Below, in pieces: positions 8,747 through 17,468 of a stretch of DNA of 64,000 nt. Position 1 is the stretch's first letter. The number at the start of each line of letters is the position of its first letter. This stretch comes from Mannheimia cairinae. Lineage in GTDB: Bacteria > Pseudomonadota > Gammaproteobacteria > Enterobacterales > Pasteurellaceae. The position numbers were made by a program, and so were the translations under genes. The notes beneath the pieces were generated by a model. It ran no database searches. It had not been told where the DNA came from and worked only from the letters and a program-made list of their open reading frames with translations. The stretch spans positions 62,001-126,000 of the forward strand of contig NZ_JAQSJE010000001.1 in assembly GCF_028649535.1 (NCBI RefSeq), in the 5' to 3' direction.

Positions 8747-8785
8747 ATTTTAATGTATTGAAATTAGGATAAGAATGGCGATTTA
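8747..8785 (-). promoter_or_regulatory. island promoter motif, copy 2 (before the dehydrogenase)
   Basis: AGAATGGCGATTT at 8773-8785, 20 bases, then TAAAAT as -10 (8747-8752 reversed), 60 bases before the start codon. Confidence 0.55.
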
Positions 8786-8860
8786 TGGGAAGATGATTTT
8801 CAAATATGGAAATATATATTTTCAGACAGCCTGAAAAATCATTTTCCAAAGTTCCAATAA

Positions 8861-8897
8861 AAAAACACCGCTTGCAATTTACAAACGGTGTTTTTTT
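8861..8897. terminator. bidirectional terminator after the monooxygenase relic
   Basis: AAACACCG and CGGTGTTT close a 15-base loop, with A and T runs on the two sides. Confidence 0.75.
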
Positions 8898-8907
8898 ATT
8901 TTACCCC

Positions 8908-9183
8908 TTATTTCCTTACCCCATACTGATAAGGCACGCCCAAATGCTCCCTTAGCGTATCCCCTTCATAATCTTGATGAAACACACCACGCTCCTGCAA
9001 AATCGGCACAACTTTTTCCACAAAATCCTGCACGCCTTTTTGGCTGTCTGGGGCAAGCGAAAAGCCGTCTGTCGCCCCTGCGGTGTGGCAGGAATAAGCA
9101 ATGCCCCTTTGACTTGATAATGCTTGCCTTTGTAATGGGCTGGTTTGGTTTGATTTGTTTGAGTTGTCTAAATAACCAGTCAT
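8908..9183 (-). pseudogene. relic of a second NtaA/SnaA-family monooxygenase with two internal deletions
   Basis: ATG at 9183 begins MTGYLDNSNKSNQ, matching the first residues of the monooxygenase at 4328-5686. The next stretch (TSPLQRQALSSQRG..) matches that gene only in another frame, in the DNA for KPAHYKGKHYQVKG. The end (DGFSLAPDSQKGVQDFVEKVVPILQERG..GVPYQYGVRK) is the normal C-terminus. The copy has therefore lost most of its middle in two deletions: one joined at CAAATCAAAC, the other at AGGGGC, short direct repeats seen at both ends in the longer copy. It keeps the island promoter motif and a terminator, so the 91-residue chimera could still be transcribed, but no function is expected. 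Confidence 0.85.
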
Positions 9184-9216
9184 TTTGTTTCTCTCCATAA
9201 CAAAGTATGGGCTGAG

Positions 9217-9254
9217 AGTATAGGTTTCTATTTTTAAAACAAGAATGGCAATTT
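9217..9254 (-). promoter_or_regulatory. island promoter motif, copy 3 (before the monooxygenase relic)
   Basis: AGAATGGCAATTT at 9242-9254, 19 bases, TATACT as -10 (9217-9222 reversed), 59 bases before the relic's ATG. One base differs from copy 1. Confidence 0.55.
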
Positions 9255-9297
9255 ATAGTAATATAATTTTTTAAAATGAAAAGATTTCAGACTGACG

Positions 9298-11571
9298 TTA
9301 ACTCATTTTCCGCAAAAACTCCGCCGTTTTCGACCGCTTGCAATCCAGCAAATCCGCCACCGTTCCGCTAAACAGCACTTCGCCGCCGTCTGAACCACCA
9401 CCCTCGCCCATATCAATCACCCAATCGGCTTGGGCGATGAGTTCCGGACGGTGTTCTACCATTACTACGCTGTTACCGTTTGCAACCAGTTTTCGCAATA
9501 ATTCCAGCAGTTTTTCGCAATCTTGATTGTGTAAGCCTGTGCTTGGTTCGTCCAAGATAAACAGTTTGCCTGTTTGGTTTAATGCGCCGGCGAGTTTTAT
9601 GCGTTGCACTTCGCCGCCTGACAGCGTGGAAGTCGGTTGTCCGAGCGTCAGATAGCCCAAGCCGACATCCATCAACATTCCAAGTGCGGTGCGGATTTTT
9701 TTATTGTCAAAAAATTCATACGCTTCCGACAGCGTCAAACGCATCACTTCCATAATATTTTTATCCTGATAACGGTAGGATAACGCGGTGTCGTTGTAAC
9801 GCTTACCGTTGCACTGCTCGCACACTTCCACTACCGCATCGGCAAATGCCATATCGTAGGCGATTTCGCCCTTGCCGCCGCAGGCTTCGCACGCTCCGCC
9901 GTTTTTGCTTTTCGGGCTGTTAAAACTAAACATTGATGCCGATACGCCGCCCGCTTTGGCGAACAGTTTGCGGATTTCGTCCATAATGCCGGTGTAGGTT
10001 GCAGGCGTAGAACGGATGGAGGTGCCAATCGGTTTTTGGTCAATCACCACCGCAGGATAACGGCTTGCCAGTTCCACGCACGCCAGCGTGCTTTTGCCCG
10101 AACCTGCCACGCCGGTAACGGCGGTTAAAACGCCTTTGGGAATTGATACGCTGATGTTTTTGAGATTATGCAGACAGGCGTTTTTTATTTCAAAACAGTC
10201 GGTAAAAGGCAAAGGAGCGGCGTTGATTGCAATGCGGTGGCGTAACATTTCAGCGGTGGGCGTATCGGCGTTTTTCAAACCGTTCAGGCTACCTGCAAAA
10301 ATAATTTTCCCGCCGTTTGCACCTGCCCCCGTGCCAAGTTCAATCACGGTATCGGCAAGTTCAATCATTTGGCGGTGGTGTTCCACAATCAGCACATTGT
10401 TTTGTTTGGCTTTGAGTTCCAATAGTAAGCGTCCGATCCGCTCGGCGTCGAAAGGATGTAGCCCTGCGGTAGGCTCATCAAAAATATAGCTGATATTGCT
10501 TAGACTACTCCCCAAATGGCGGACGAGTTTGAGCCTTTGGGCTTCACCGCCGGAAAGCGTATCGGTTTTGCGGTCAAGGGCAAGATAGCCGATACCCACC
10601 TGCACCATCCGCTCAATCTGTGCCAGCATTTGCCGTGCTAACTGCGTGCCGAGCGGATGAGCGATATTTTGCAGCACCGCCGAAAGTTCCGCCACCGACA
10701 TCGCCTGCATTTGCAGAATGTTCAAACCGTTGATTCGGGACGACAACGCCTGCGGGTTCAGCCCCGAACCGCCGCAATGCTCACAGGTGCATTGCGATAC
10801 AAAAGAGCGGATTTCGTCTTGCAGATTCACCTTTAATTTACCGATGTCGCGGCTTAAATACAGACGGCGGAAACGGGGAACCACACCTTCGTAGTCCACC
10901 TTATCCACTCGCCCCGTATTATTGGAACGGATTTCTATTTTGACAGGATTATCACCGCCGTATTTTAAAAGCCGCCATTCTTCGGGCGAAAAATCGGTTA
11001 ATTTTTTGTCAATGTCCAAGCCTGGGTGCGAAAAATACAGCAGGCTTTGCCAGCCCGCCTGAAACTGGCTGAAGCGAATACCGCCGTCTTTGAGCGATAA
11101 ATCCGTATCAAACAGCAGGTTTTCATCCAATGCCAACCGCTCGCCCAAGCCCGTACATTCAGAACACATGCCCAACGGGTGGTTGGGCGAATACGCCATA
11201 GAACCACCGGCGGACGGCTCGCCCGCACGGGAAAAGAGCAGGCGTAACAATGGGGCGATGTCGCTCGCCGTACCGACGGTGGAACGGCTGTTGCCGCCCA
11301 ACGGTTTTTGGTCGATCACAATCGCAGGGGGCAGACTTTCTATCCGCTCCACTTTCGGGCGTTCGTAATGCGGCATTTTATTGCGGATATACATCGGATA
11401 GGATGCCTGCCATTGCCGCTCGCTCTCCACCGCCAGCACATCAAACACCAGCGAACTTTTGCCCGACCCCGACACCCCGCAAAACACCACCAGCTCATTT
11501 TTGGGAACGGATACGCTGACGTGTTTGAGGTTGTTTTCAAAGGCATTGGTGATTTTGATGGCGTTCGGCAT
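9298..11571 (-). CDS. short UvrA paralogue (UvrA2/DrrC-like excinuclease ATPase)
   Basis: 757 residues against about 940 for UvrA. Two ABC ATPase modules: Walker A GVSGSGKSS (near residue 33) with signature LSGGEAQRLKL, and GVAGSGKST with LSGGEVQRIKL; zinc-binding CxxC pairs CSECTGLGE, CEHCGGSG, CEACGGKGE and CEQCNGKRY. The shortening falls before the first signature, where UvrA carries the UvrB- and DNA-binding insertion, as in UvrA2/DrrC proteins linked to tolerance of intercalating drugs; it is therefore unlikely to be the housekeeping UvrA. GC content and codon choice are clearly higher than in the core genes, and it contains an exact Neisseria uptake sequence at 9385-9394. No frameshift seen. 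Confidence 0.9.
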   Translation of the reverse strand: MPNAIKITNAFENNLKHVSVSVPKNELVVFCGVSGSGKSSLVFDVLAVESERQWQASYPMYIRNKMPHYERPKVERIESLPPAIVIDQKPLGGNSRSTVGTASDIAPLLRLLFSRAGEPSAGGSMAYSPNHPLGMCSECTGLGERLALDENLLFDTDLSLKDGGIRFSQFQAGWQSLLYFSHPGLDIDKKLTDFSPEEWRLLKYGGDNPVKIEIRSNNTGRVDKVDYEGVVPRFRRLYLSRDIGKLKVNLQDEIRSFVSQCTCEHCGGSGLNPQALSSRINGLNILQMQAMSVAELSAVLQNIAHPLGTQLARQMLAQIERMVQVGIGYLALDRKTDTLSGGEAQRLKLVRHLGSSLSNISYIFDEPTAGLHPFDAERIGRLLLELKAKQNNVLIVEHHRQMIELADTVIELGTGAGANGGKIIFAGSLNGLKNADTPTAEMLRHRIAINAAPLPFTDCFEIKNACLHNLKNISVSIPKGVLTAVTGVAGSGKSTLACVELASRYPAVVIDQKPIGTSIRSTPATYTGIMDEIRKLFAKAGGVSASMFSFNSPKSKNGGACEACGGKGEIAYDMAFADAVVEVCEQCNGKRYNDTALSYRYQDKNIMEVMRLTLSEAYEFFDNKKIRTALGMLMDVGLGYLTLGQPTSTLSGGEVQRIKLAGALNQTGKLFILDEPSTGLHNQDCEKLLELLRKLVANGNSVVMVEHRPELIAQADWVIDMGEGGGSDGGEVLFSGTVADLLDCKRSKTAEFLRKMS
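9385..9394. repeat. Neisseria-type DNA uptake sequence (10-mer core)
   Basis: Exact GCCGTCTGAA inside the UvrA-like gene. Confidence 0.85.
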
Positions 11572-11656
11572 AAGGTAAAATCTCCGAAAAAGCGGTTGTT
11601 TTGTAACATTTTAAACTTTTAAAACCGATTGTAAACAGGAACGCCTTTGGAACATT

Positions 11657-11666
11657 TTCAGACGGC
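11657..11666. repeat. Neisseria-type DNA uptake sequence (reverse orientation)
   Basis: Exact TTCAGACGGC between the UvrA-like gene and the NADP-binding pseudogene. Confidence 0.85.
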
Positions 11667-11681
11667 GTTCTTCAGTTTGCG

Positions 11682-11726
11682 TAGGCTTTTATCCATCGAA
11701 TTTGTTTTGTTGTAAAAATCAATAGC
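11682..11726 (-). pseudogene. tiny relic of an alpha/beta-hydrolase gene
   Basis: On the reverse strand this translates AIDFYNKTNSMDKSL, nearly the AIDFYNETKSGDKSL of the secreted hydrolase at 12606-13538, and DNA similarity (ATTGATTTTTACAA) agrees. Nothing else of the gene is recognisable on either side, so only a scrap of a second hydrolase copy remains, beside an uptake sequence. Confidence 0.55.
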
Positions 11727-11814
11727 CCATTGACTGCAATCATTGGTATACGTTTTTCCTTGGCAAAGATTTCTTTTTTGGGGATTTTGTCTCCTGATAG
11801 ACTGAAAAGAAAAA

Positions 11815-11840
11815 CACCGCTTATCCCATGATAAACGGTG
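11815..11840. terminator. terminator after the NADP-binding pseudogene
   Basis: CACCGCTTATC and GATAAACGGTG form a hairpin with one mismatched pair, just past the pseudogene's stop. Confidence 0.65.
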
Positions 11841-11847
11841 CTTAAAA

Positions 11848-12597
11848 CTACACATTCAAAATCCGATTTGCCCGAATCACATTCTCATGCGAAAAGTCGC
11901 CCCCTGTCATTTTGGGTAATTCGGCGATGGCATAGGCACGGTTTTGGCGGACGCTGGTGGGCGTTTGGGCGGACTTGGCACGGCTTTGGCATAATTCATC
12001 AGCGGTATAATCATAGCAATACCCTGCTGAATTGGGTTGTTGTCGCCACGAACCTGCCAAATCGCCACCGTCAAGCGGTTCAAATCCACATTGCTCCACC
12101 AGCGTCATAACCTGCCCTTTGGCACGCTCATCATTGCCCGCTACCCACATGGCTAGGCGGTCTTTTTTGTCAGGCTTGCCAAGATTGGCAAGCGAATGGG
12201 CAAGTAGCATATTAAACGCTTTTACCACATCTCGCCCCACAATACGGCTAACTCACACACTCTCCGCCATGCCGTTATCAATCTTGTCAATCGGTCTATC
12301 CCGAAATTCTGGATAATAATTGGCGGTGTCCACCACCACGCAATCAGGCGATAAACCTTGCCACAGCGATTTTGGCAAATCGGCAACAGCAGGCGTTAGC
12401 ACCGACAAAATCAGCACATCAGCCCCCACGCCCACCGTGTCCAAATCGCACGCATTTGCTCCAATTTTGTCGGCAAAATCACGCACGCCGTCCACGCCTT
12501 TTGAGTTGGCGATAGAGACGTTATGCCCTGCGTGAGCAAGTTTTTGGGCAATTGTACCGCCAATTTGCCCGATACCAATGACCGCAATATTCATCAT
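11848..12597 (-). pseudogene. NADPH-dependent F420-reductase-like / NADP-binding oxidoreductase, broken by one in-frame stop
   Basis: Read through, 249 residues: Rossmann start MMNIAVIGIGQIGGTIAQKLAHAGHNVSIANSKG, NADP domain to ..VVDTANYYPEFRDRP, then the C-terminal domain ..VVKAFNMLLAHSLA..VEQCGFEPLDGGDLAGS... TGA at 12253-12255 interrupts ..GMAESV-stop-VSRIVGRDVVKAFN.., at a place where this family normally has tryptophan (TGG). The reading frame is the same on both sides, so one base change broke it. Start ATG 12597 follows AAGGGCAG and lies 8 bases past the stop of the upstream hydrolase: the two were an operon. Substrate unknown; bacterial members are usually NADP(H)-dependent reductases rather than true F420 enzymes. 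Confidence 0.8.
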
Positions 12598-12605
12598 TTC
12601 TGCCC

Positions 12606-13538
12606 TTACTTCACCCGCTCGCCAATCCACTCTGCCACGTCATCATTGATTTTTTGTCCGCCTTTTTCAAGCATGAGTAAATGCCCAAAATTGGGGTACA
12701 ATACCAAACTTTTATCGCCTGATTTGGTTTCATTGTAAAAATCAATGGCATCTTGTGGCGAGACAAACACATCTTTATTACCGCTAATCAGCATCACAGG
12801 GGCGGTAAATTGACGACTATGGTCTTTTAAGTATGCAAGCCCTTCTTTAAAGCCGTTGGGGAAAGAGACCGAGAATTTTTCAAGCATCAATGGATCATTG
12901 TCAAGCGACAAGCCAACACCTTCAAATGGGATATTGAGCGTGGTTAAAGAAACCGCCCCACTCACAAAACTGTCTTTTGGCTCTGGGCGTGGCAGGTAGC
13001 CAAAATTCATCTGATGATAACGAAGCACGCCTGCCGCCAAAATAAAGCCGTTTACGTCATCAGGGTATTTGGTGCCGTACAGTGCCGAGATGTGTCCGCC
13101 CATGCTGTGTCCCAGTACAAAAATGGGCGTATTTGGGTATTCGGCTTTGGCTTTTTGTACGACCAGACGCAAATCTTCCACCATTTCAAAATAGCTGCCT
13201 ATGTGAATGCTGTCTCGTCCGTCCGATTTGCCGTGTCCACGGTGGTCAAAGCGGTACACGCCGATGTCGTCTGCATTCATCGTTTTGGCAAAATCGCCAA
13301 ACACGCCCGAATGACTCGCCAAACCGTGCGAAATCACGACAATGGCTTTGGGCTTGGTGTGCGGAATGTCTTTTTGCAGGTGTAAATTCAGACCGTCTTG
13401 GGTGCGGATGGTTTGAATTTGTTGCGTTGCAATATTTTGTTTTGTAGCTTCACTTGGTGTATTTTGAGCAAAAGTTTGTGGATTGATAGTGAATGCCAAT
13501 GCAAGTGCAATCAGGCTAGTTTTAAATCTGTTTTTCAT
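12606..13538 (-). CDS. secreted alpha/beta-hydrolase (monoacylglycerol-lipase-like)
   Basis: 310 residues with a signal peptide (MKNRFKTSLIALALAFTINPQTFA, cut about residue 24), so periplasmic or exported. Hydrolase_4 / S33-type fold: VVISHGLASHSGVFGDFAKT, DHRGHGKSDGRDS, nucleophile elbow GHSMGG, Asp in VMLISGNKDVFVSPQDA and His in LYPNFGHLLMLEKGG. Such enzymes cleave acylglycerols or other esters; its substrate is not predictable. Promoter carries the shared island motif. First gene of a former operon with the broken NADP-binding gene. Confidence 0.88.
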   Translation of the reverse strand: MKNRFKTSLIALALAFTINPQTFAQNTPSEATKQNIATQQIQTIRTQDGLNLHLQKDIPHTKPKAIVVISHGLASHSGVFGDFAKTMNADDIGVYRFDHRGHGKSDGRDSIHIGSYFEMVEDLRLVVQKAKAEYPNTPIFVLGHSMGGHISALYGTKYPDDVNGFILAAGVLRYHQMNFGYLPRPEPKDSFVSGAVSLTTLNIPFEGVGLSLDNDPLMLEKFSVSFPNGFKEGLAYLKDHSRQFTAPVMLISGNKDVFVSPQDAIDFYNETKSGDKSLVLYPNFGHLLMLEKGGQKINDDVAEWIGERVK

Positions 13539-13569
13539 TGAATTTTCTCCGTTAAAAGTGAATGGAGAA

Positions 13570-13607
13570 ATTATAGGTTTTTAGAAATAAATAAAGAATA
13601 GCGATTT
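13570..13607 (-). promoter_or_regulatory. island promoter motif, copy 4 (before the secreted hydrolase)
   Basis: AGAATAGCGATTT at 13595-13607, 19 bases, perfect TATAAT -10 (13570-13575 reversed), 57 bases before the start codon. The clearest example of the set. Confidence 0.65.
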
Positions 13608-13813
13608 TTGGAAAGATGTTTTTTAGATTTAGGAAAAAGCGGTCGTTTTTCAAGACATTTTTGCAAAAAAAGTAAGGAATAAATTTTTGCATTAATTAAT
13701 AACTTAAACTCCATAAAAAGCAAAACAGTTCATTACTAACAAACACTACTGTTCGATAGTAATAAACGGTTTTCTAAAAATAAATCGCTTATATTTCAAG
13801 CTGTTTAGTCTAT

Positions 13814-14911
13814 TTATTTTTCTTCAAAATATGCCATTTTATCCCGATAGAATGAACCTAAGTAATAAGTATTTCCTACTGCTAATACGGTTGAAACACC
13901 ACTAAACTCTTGATTGTATTTACCTTTAAACACAGGATTTAACGTCAAATTATCAGGGTTAATTTTAGTAACGTGAAAATCTTTTAAGCAATCAAAAGTT
14001 AGCCCTTTATCACAGGTTTTTACCATAGAACCTGCTGTAATAAGCTCATTCCCAGCCCAATGCAAATTGTCTGCTACACCATAATCCAAATGTGTTGTGG
14101 CAACTTTTTTAGCTGGGTTAGTATTGGTAAACTTACTTAAACCTTGCATATGAGCAACATAAATAAACTTCTCGTCTTTAGATAACTCAATGCCATTGTT
14201 ACCATTTAGTTCAGTGCCTTGTAGCTTTTCAAATTTGCTTGTCGTAGGTGTCCAACGGTAGATCGCTCCTGTTGTTTTACCCGCAAACATATCATCTAAA
14301 TTATGTTCTGGGTGCATCATCACTGTTACATAGATTGAACTGTCTACTCCCGAGACTACCGCATTTCCAACGTAATCTCGTCCTATAGTATCTTTAGGCA
14401 TACGTACATTGCCAAGCCACGTTAAAACTGGCTCAGCTGTTGTATTATCTATCTCAAAAATCTCAATCGTTTCTCGTGTGATTTTTTTATCAAACCCATT
14501 ATGATTAACTGCATATAAATAAAATTTATCTTTACCAACTTCACGAATACTAATACCGTGAATTTGCATTTCATCAGCATGAGGTTGCGGTTCACTATTT
14601 GGGAATTTAGCTGATGGAGCAATAGCTTTAGGGGCTATTAGACGCTTAGCTGTCTTAGTTTCACTATCAACTAAATATAATCCGCTGTTGTAAGTCATAC
14701 CACTAGCAATCAGCCATTTAGTATTGGGAATTTGCACTAAATCTTCTGGATTTTGTATATTAGTAATATAGTTCAAGTTTTCTACTATTCGGGTTGTTGT
14801 AATATTGCTATTTGCTACTGACATATCTGAATTAATTGGTGTACAAGCAGTAGTAAATAAAGTGACTATACCTAAGGTTAAAGCACTTAAAGAGTATTTA
14901 AACGTTTTCAT
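13814..14911 (-). CDS. lipoprotein with a beta-propeller-like (SMP-30/YncE-type) repeat structure
   Basis: 365 residues. Signal peptide with lipobox LFTTAC (acylated cysteine at about residue 23), so an envelope lipoprotein. The mature part has repeated short strands with patterns such as VQIPNTKWLIASGM, HGISIREVGKDKFYLYAVNH, YIYVAHMQGLSKF and NLHWAGNELITAGS that resemble SMP-30/gluconolactonase or arylesterase-like six-bladed propellers. No catalytic residues can be assigned with certainty; lactonase or arylesterase activity is only a guess. AT-rich like the host rather than GC-rich like its neighbours, but its promoter has the shared island motif. Confidence 0.75.
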   Translation of the reverse strand: MKTFKYSLSALTLGIVTLFTTACTPINSDMSVANSNITTTRIVENLNYITNIQNPEDLVQIPNTKWLIASGMTYNSGLYLVDSETKTAKRLIAPKAIAPSAKFPNSEPQPHADEMQIHGISIREVGKDKFYLYAVNHNGFDKKITRETIEIFEIDNTTAEPVLTWLGNVRMPKDTIGRDYVGNAVVSGVDSSIYVTVMMHPEHNLDDMFAGKTTGAIYRWTPTTSKFEKLQGTELNGNNGIELSKDEKFIYVAHMQGLSKFTNTNPAKKVATTHLDYGVADNLHWAGNELITAGSMVKTCDKGLTFDCLKDFHVTKINPDNLTLNPVFKGKYNQEFSGVSTVLAVGNTYYLGSFYRDKMAYFEEK

Positions 14912-15214
14912 AAATAATCTCCATATATATAAAGAATATGAGGGAAATTATAATATTTCAAAAGTAATAGCAGAATAGCGATTTATGAGACTCTTGTTTT
15001 CATTTTTGAAAATAATCGGTCTGCATTTAATGATTGAAGTTTGAACGGTTTATATTTCAATGATGCTCCCTAGGCAAAAAATAACCACTATAAGGGAATC
15101 ACCAAACGTGCGACAATAAGCAACTAAAATAGACAATATAAGGTTAAAAAAGACTTATAAAACAATGTGTTATACTAGAAATGCAACAATAAAAGACAAT
15201 ATACAATAGGGTTG
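14912..15214. other. gene-free stretch with island promoter motif copy 5
   Basis: Copy 5: AGAATAGCGATTT at 14972-14984, 19 bases, TATAAT -10 (14947-14952 reversed), 61 bases before the lipoprotein start. The rest, up to tRNA-Leu, is AT-rich and holds two similar words (AGACAATATAAG near 15131 and AAGACAATATACAA near 15193) that may mark the edge of the insertion. No gene seen. Confidence 0.6.
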
Positions 15215-15300
15215 TGGTGCCTAAGGTCGGACTCGAACCGACACGGTTATTCACCGGCGGATTTTGAATCCGCTACGTCTACCAATTTCGTCACTCAGGC
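15215..15300 (-). tRNA. tRNA-Leu (anticodon CAA)
   Basis: 86 bases including encoded CCA. Acceptor GCCTGAG pairs with CTTAGGC; anticodon loop TTCAAAA in a GGATTCAAAATCC arm; a long variable arm and the T-loop GGTTCGAGTCC are present. Marks the right border of the accessory block. Confidence 0.95.
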
Positions 15301-15578
15301 AAAGTGAAATGTAAAAAATATCAATGCAGATATAGAACAGTTATGTCTTATATCTCAGTTTGAATTTTGCGAAATTATAGAAAAATATCACCGCTTGTGC
15401 AAGCGTAAAAATCACGATAAAAATCAGTTGATTTAAAAATCGGCATTCGATTCATCTTTACAAAAATAGTTATTCACATCAACTGTGGATAACTAAGTGA
15501 ACAACCCTATGTATAAATATTTAACCCTCTGATTTTCATATAGTTAATTTTCAAAATTCGGGGCGTTCAAAATTTCCC

Positions 15579-17039
15579 CTACAAAAAATCCACTACTTGA
15601 CTTATTATTTTTCCTGTTTTTAGTTGTGTTGTAATCTTCTCTCCTTGTTTTAAATTATCTGTTGAGGTAAGCATTTTTCCATCTTCAGTTTGTGTAATTG
15701 AATAGCCTCGAGTAAGTATCTTCAACGGGCTTAATCCATCTAACTTTGTGCAAAGTGCTTGAAAACGTTGATTTTCTAAAGATTGTTTCTTTTCTATTGC
15801 ATATGCTAAACGTTGGGCTAATTTTGCGAAGAAATTTTGCTGTTCCTTTAATTGATAAGGTAAAGGATTTCGCTCAAAGCGTTGCGTGAAGCTTTTCCAC
15901 CGTTGTTGCTTTTTGATAAATAGCTGATTTATTTGCAAATTTAAACGTTGTTCAACTTGTAGTAATTTTTGTTGCTGTCGCTCAATCTGTTTTTGTGGAT
16001 GTTGGTTTGCTAAACGGAAATTAAGCTCTTTTATCGTCTGTTGTTTGTTAAACAATAGTCTAAATAGAGCTTGTTCAAGCCTGTATTCAATATGTAGAAG
16101 TTGTTGCTGTTTTATTTGAATTTGTCGGGTAGGATGTTGTGCATTTAACCTTAATATTAGCTGTTTAAAGAAACCCGCTTTTTCATTCCAAACACGATCA
16201 AAAGCTAAATTAACCTTGGCAAATTGGTGTTCTAATTGGCGAGCTAACTCCTTTTGATCTCGGCTTATTAATTCTGCCGCTGCTGAAGGGGTTGGAGCTC
16301 GAAGAGCTGCAACAAAATCTGCAATCGTCACATCTGTTTCGTGGCCTACTGCACTAATTATAGGAATATCGGAATGGTAAATAGCATACGCTACAAGTTC
16401 TTCATTAAAACACCAGAGATCTTCTAACGAACCGCCACCTCGCCCGAGAATAAGCACATCGCACTCATTACGAGCATTTGCTAAAGCAATCGTATTTGCG
16501 ATATCTTGCGTTGCTTCTTTGCCTTGTACTAAGGTTGGGTAAATAATCACAGATAAACTCGGATCTCGCCGTTGCAAGATGTTGAGAATGTCTTGTAAAG
16601 CCGCTCCACTAGAAGAGGTAATAACTCCTACTTTCTTAACAAAGGTAGGAATATTTTTTTTATGTTCTTGATTGAATAATCCTTGAGCCGCTAGCTTGGC
16701 TTTAAGTTGTTCAAATTGTTGCTGTAAAAGTCCTTCTCCAGCTGGTTGCATACTTTCTATAATCAGCTGATAGTCACCTCTTGGTTCATATAAAGTTACA
16801 CTTGCTCTAACAAGCACTTGCATTCCATTTTGTGGGCGAAAATTTACTCTTGCATTTTTCATTCTAAACATTGCTGCTCGCACTTGGGCTTTGTCATCTT
16901 TTAAAGTGAGATACCAATGCCCTGACACAGGTTGGCTAAAATTAGAAATTTCGCCAGTTAGCCAAATCTGGCTTAACTCCATTTCTAATAAATGGCGAAC
17001 AGAATAGTTTAGTTGAGTGACAGTTAAAATATTGCTCAT
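15579..17039 (-). CDS. xseA: exodeoxyribonuclease VII large subunit
   Basis: 486 residues, a little longer than E. coli XseA. N-terminal OB-fold ([30 protein letters not shown]), then the catalytic domain with [45 protein letters not shown] and [28 protein letters not shown], followed by a long glutamine-rich coiled coil and the C-terminal [12 protein letters not shown] segment that contacts small subunits. With XseB (here encoded separately at 31961) it cuts single-stranded DNA into short acid-soluble pieces. Monocistronic, between tRNA-Leu and tRNA-fMet. Confidence 0.96.
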   Translation of the reverse strand: MSNILTVTQLNYSVRHLLEMELSQIWLTGEISNFSQPVSGHWYLTLKDDKAQVRAAMFRMKNARVNFRPQNGMQVLVRASVTLYEPRGDYQLIIESMQPAGEGLLQQQFEQLKAKLAAQGLFNQEHKKNIPTFVKKVGVITSSSGAALQDILNILQRRDPSLSVIIYPTLVQGKEATQDIANTIALANARNECDVLILGRGGGSLEDLWCFNEELVAYAIYHSDIPIISAVGHETDVTIADFVAALRAPTPSAAAELISRDQKELARQLEHQFAKVNLAFDRVWNEKAGFFKQLILRLNAQHPTRQIQIKQQQLLHIEYRLEQALFRLLFNKQQTIKELNFRLANQHPQKQIERQQQKLLQVEQRLNLQINQLFIKKQQRWKSFTQRFERNPLPYQLKEQQNFFAKLAQRLAYAIEKKQSLENQRFQALCTKLDGLSPLKILTRGYSITQTEDGKMLTSTDNLKQGEKITTQLKTGKIISQVVDFL

Positions 17040-17178
17040 AGTCTTTATTCGGTTTGAAGGATTTTCAATTAGTGTAACGATAAAAACCTAAGAGTGAAAG
17101 TAAAGAAAGGTAACAAGGGGTTATTTTTGACTTATTTTTTACAAAAATAAAGCCTCGATAAAATCGAGGCTTGAAATT

Positions 17179-17255
<77 letters not shown>

Positions 17256-17468
17256 TCTGATGTGTTCATAATAACGTAATTCAGTATTATATCAAGAAAA
17301 ATTATAAGATTTTAGTTTAATTGGTTTAAATTAAAACAAAAACAGTATAAAAACCAAATAATGATGCAAAAATAAGCATAATATATTCTTGTTTTATTTT
17401 AGTACTATTTTTGTTATTCTTCGTAGTTCTTTTTACATTTTATTGATTATTGATACAAGGATTTTACA

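Noticed and set aside
12253-12255. TGA as selenocysteine in the NADP-binding enzyme
   Set aside because: The family has Trp at this place and no SECIS-like stem follows closely; a TGG-to-TGA change explains it.
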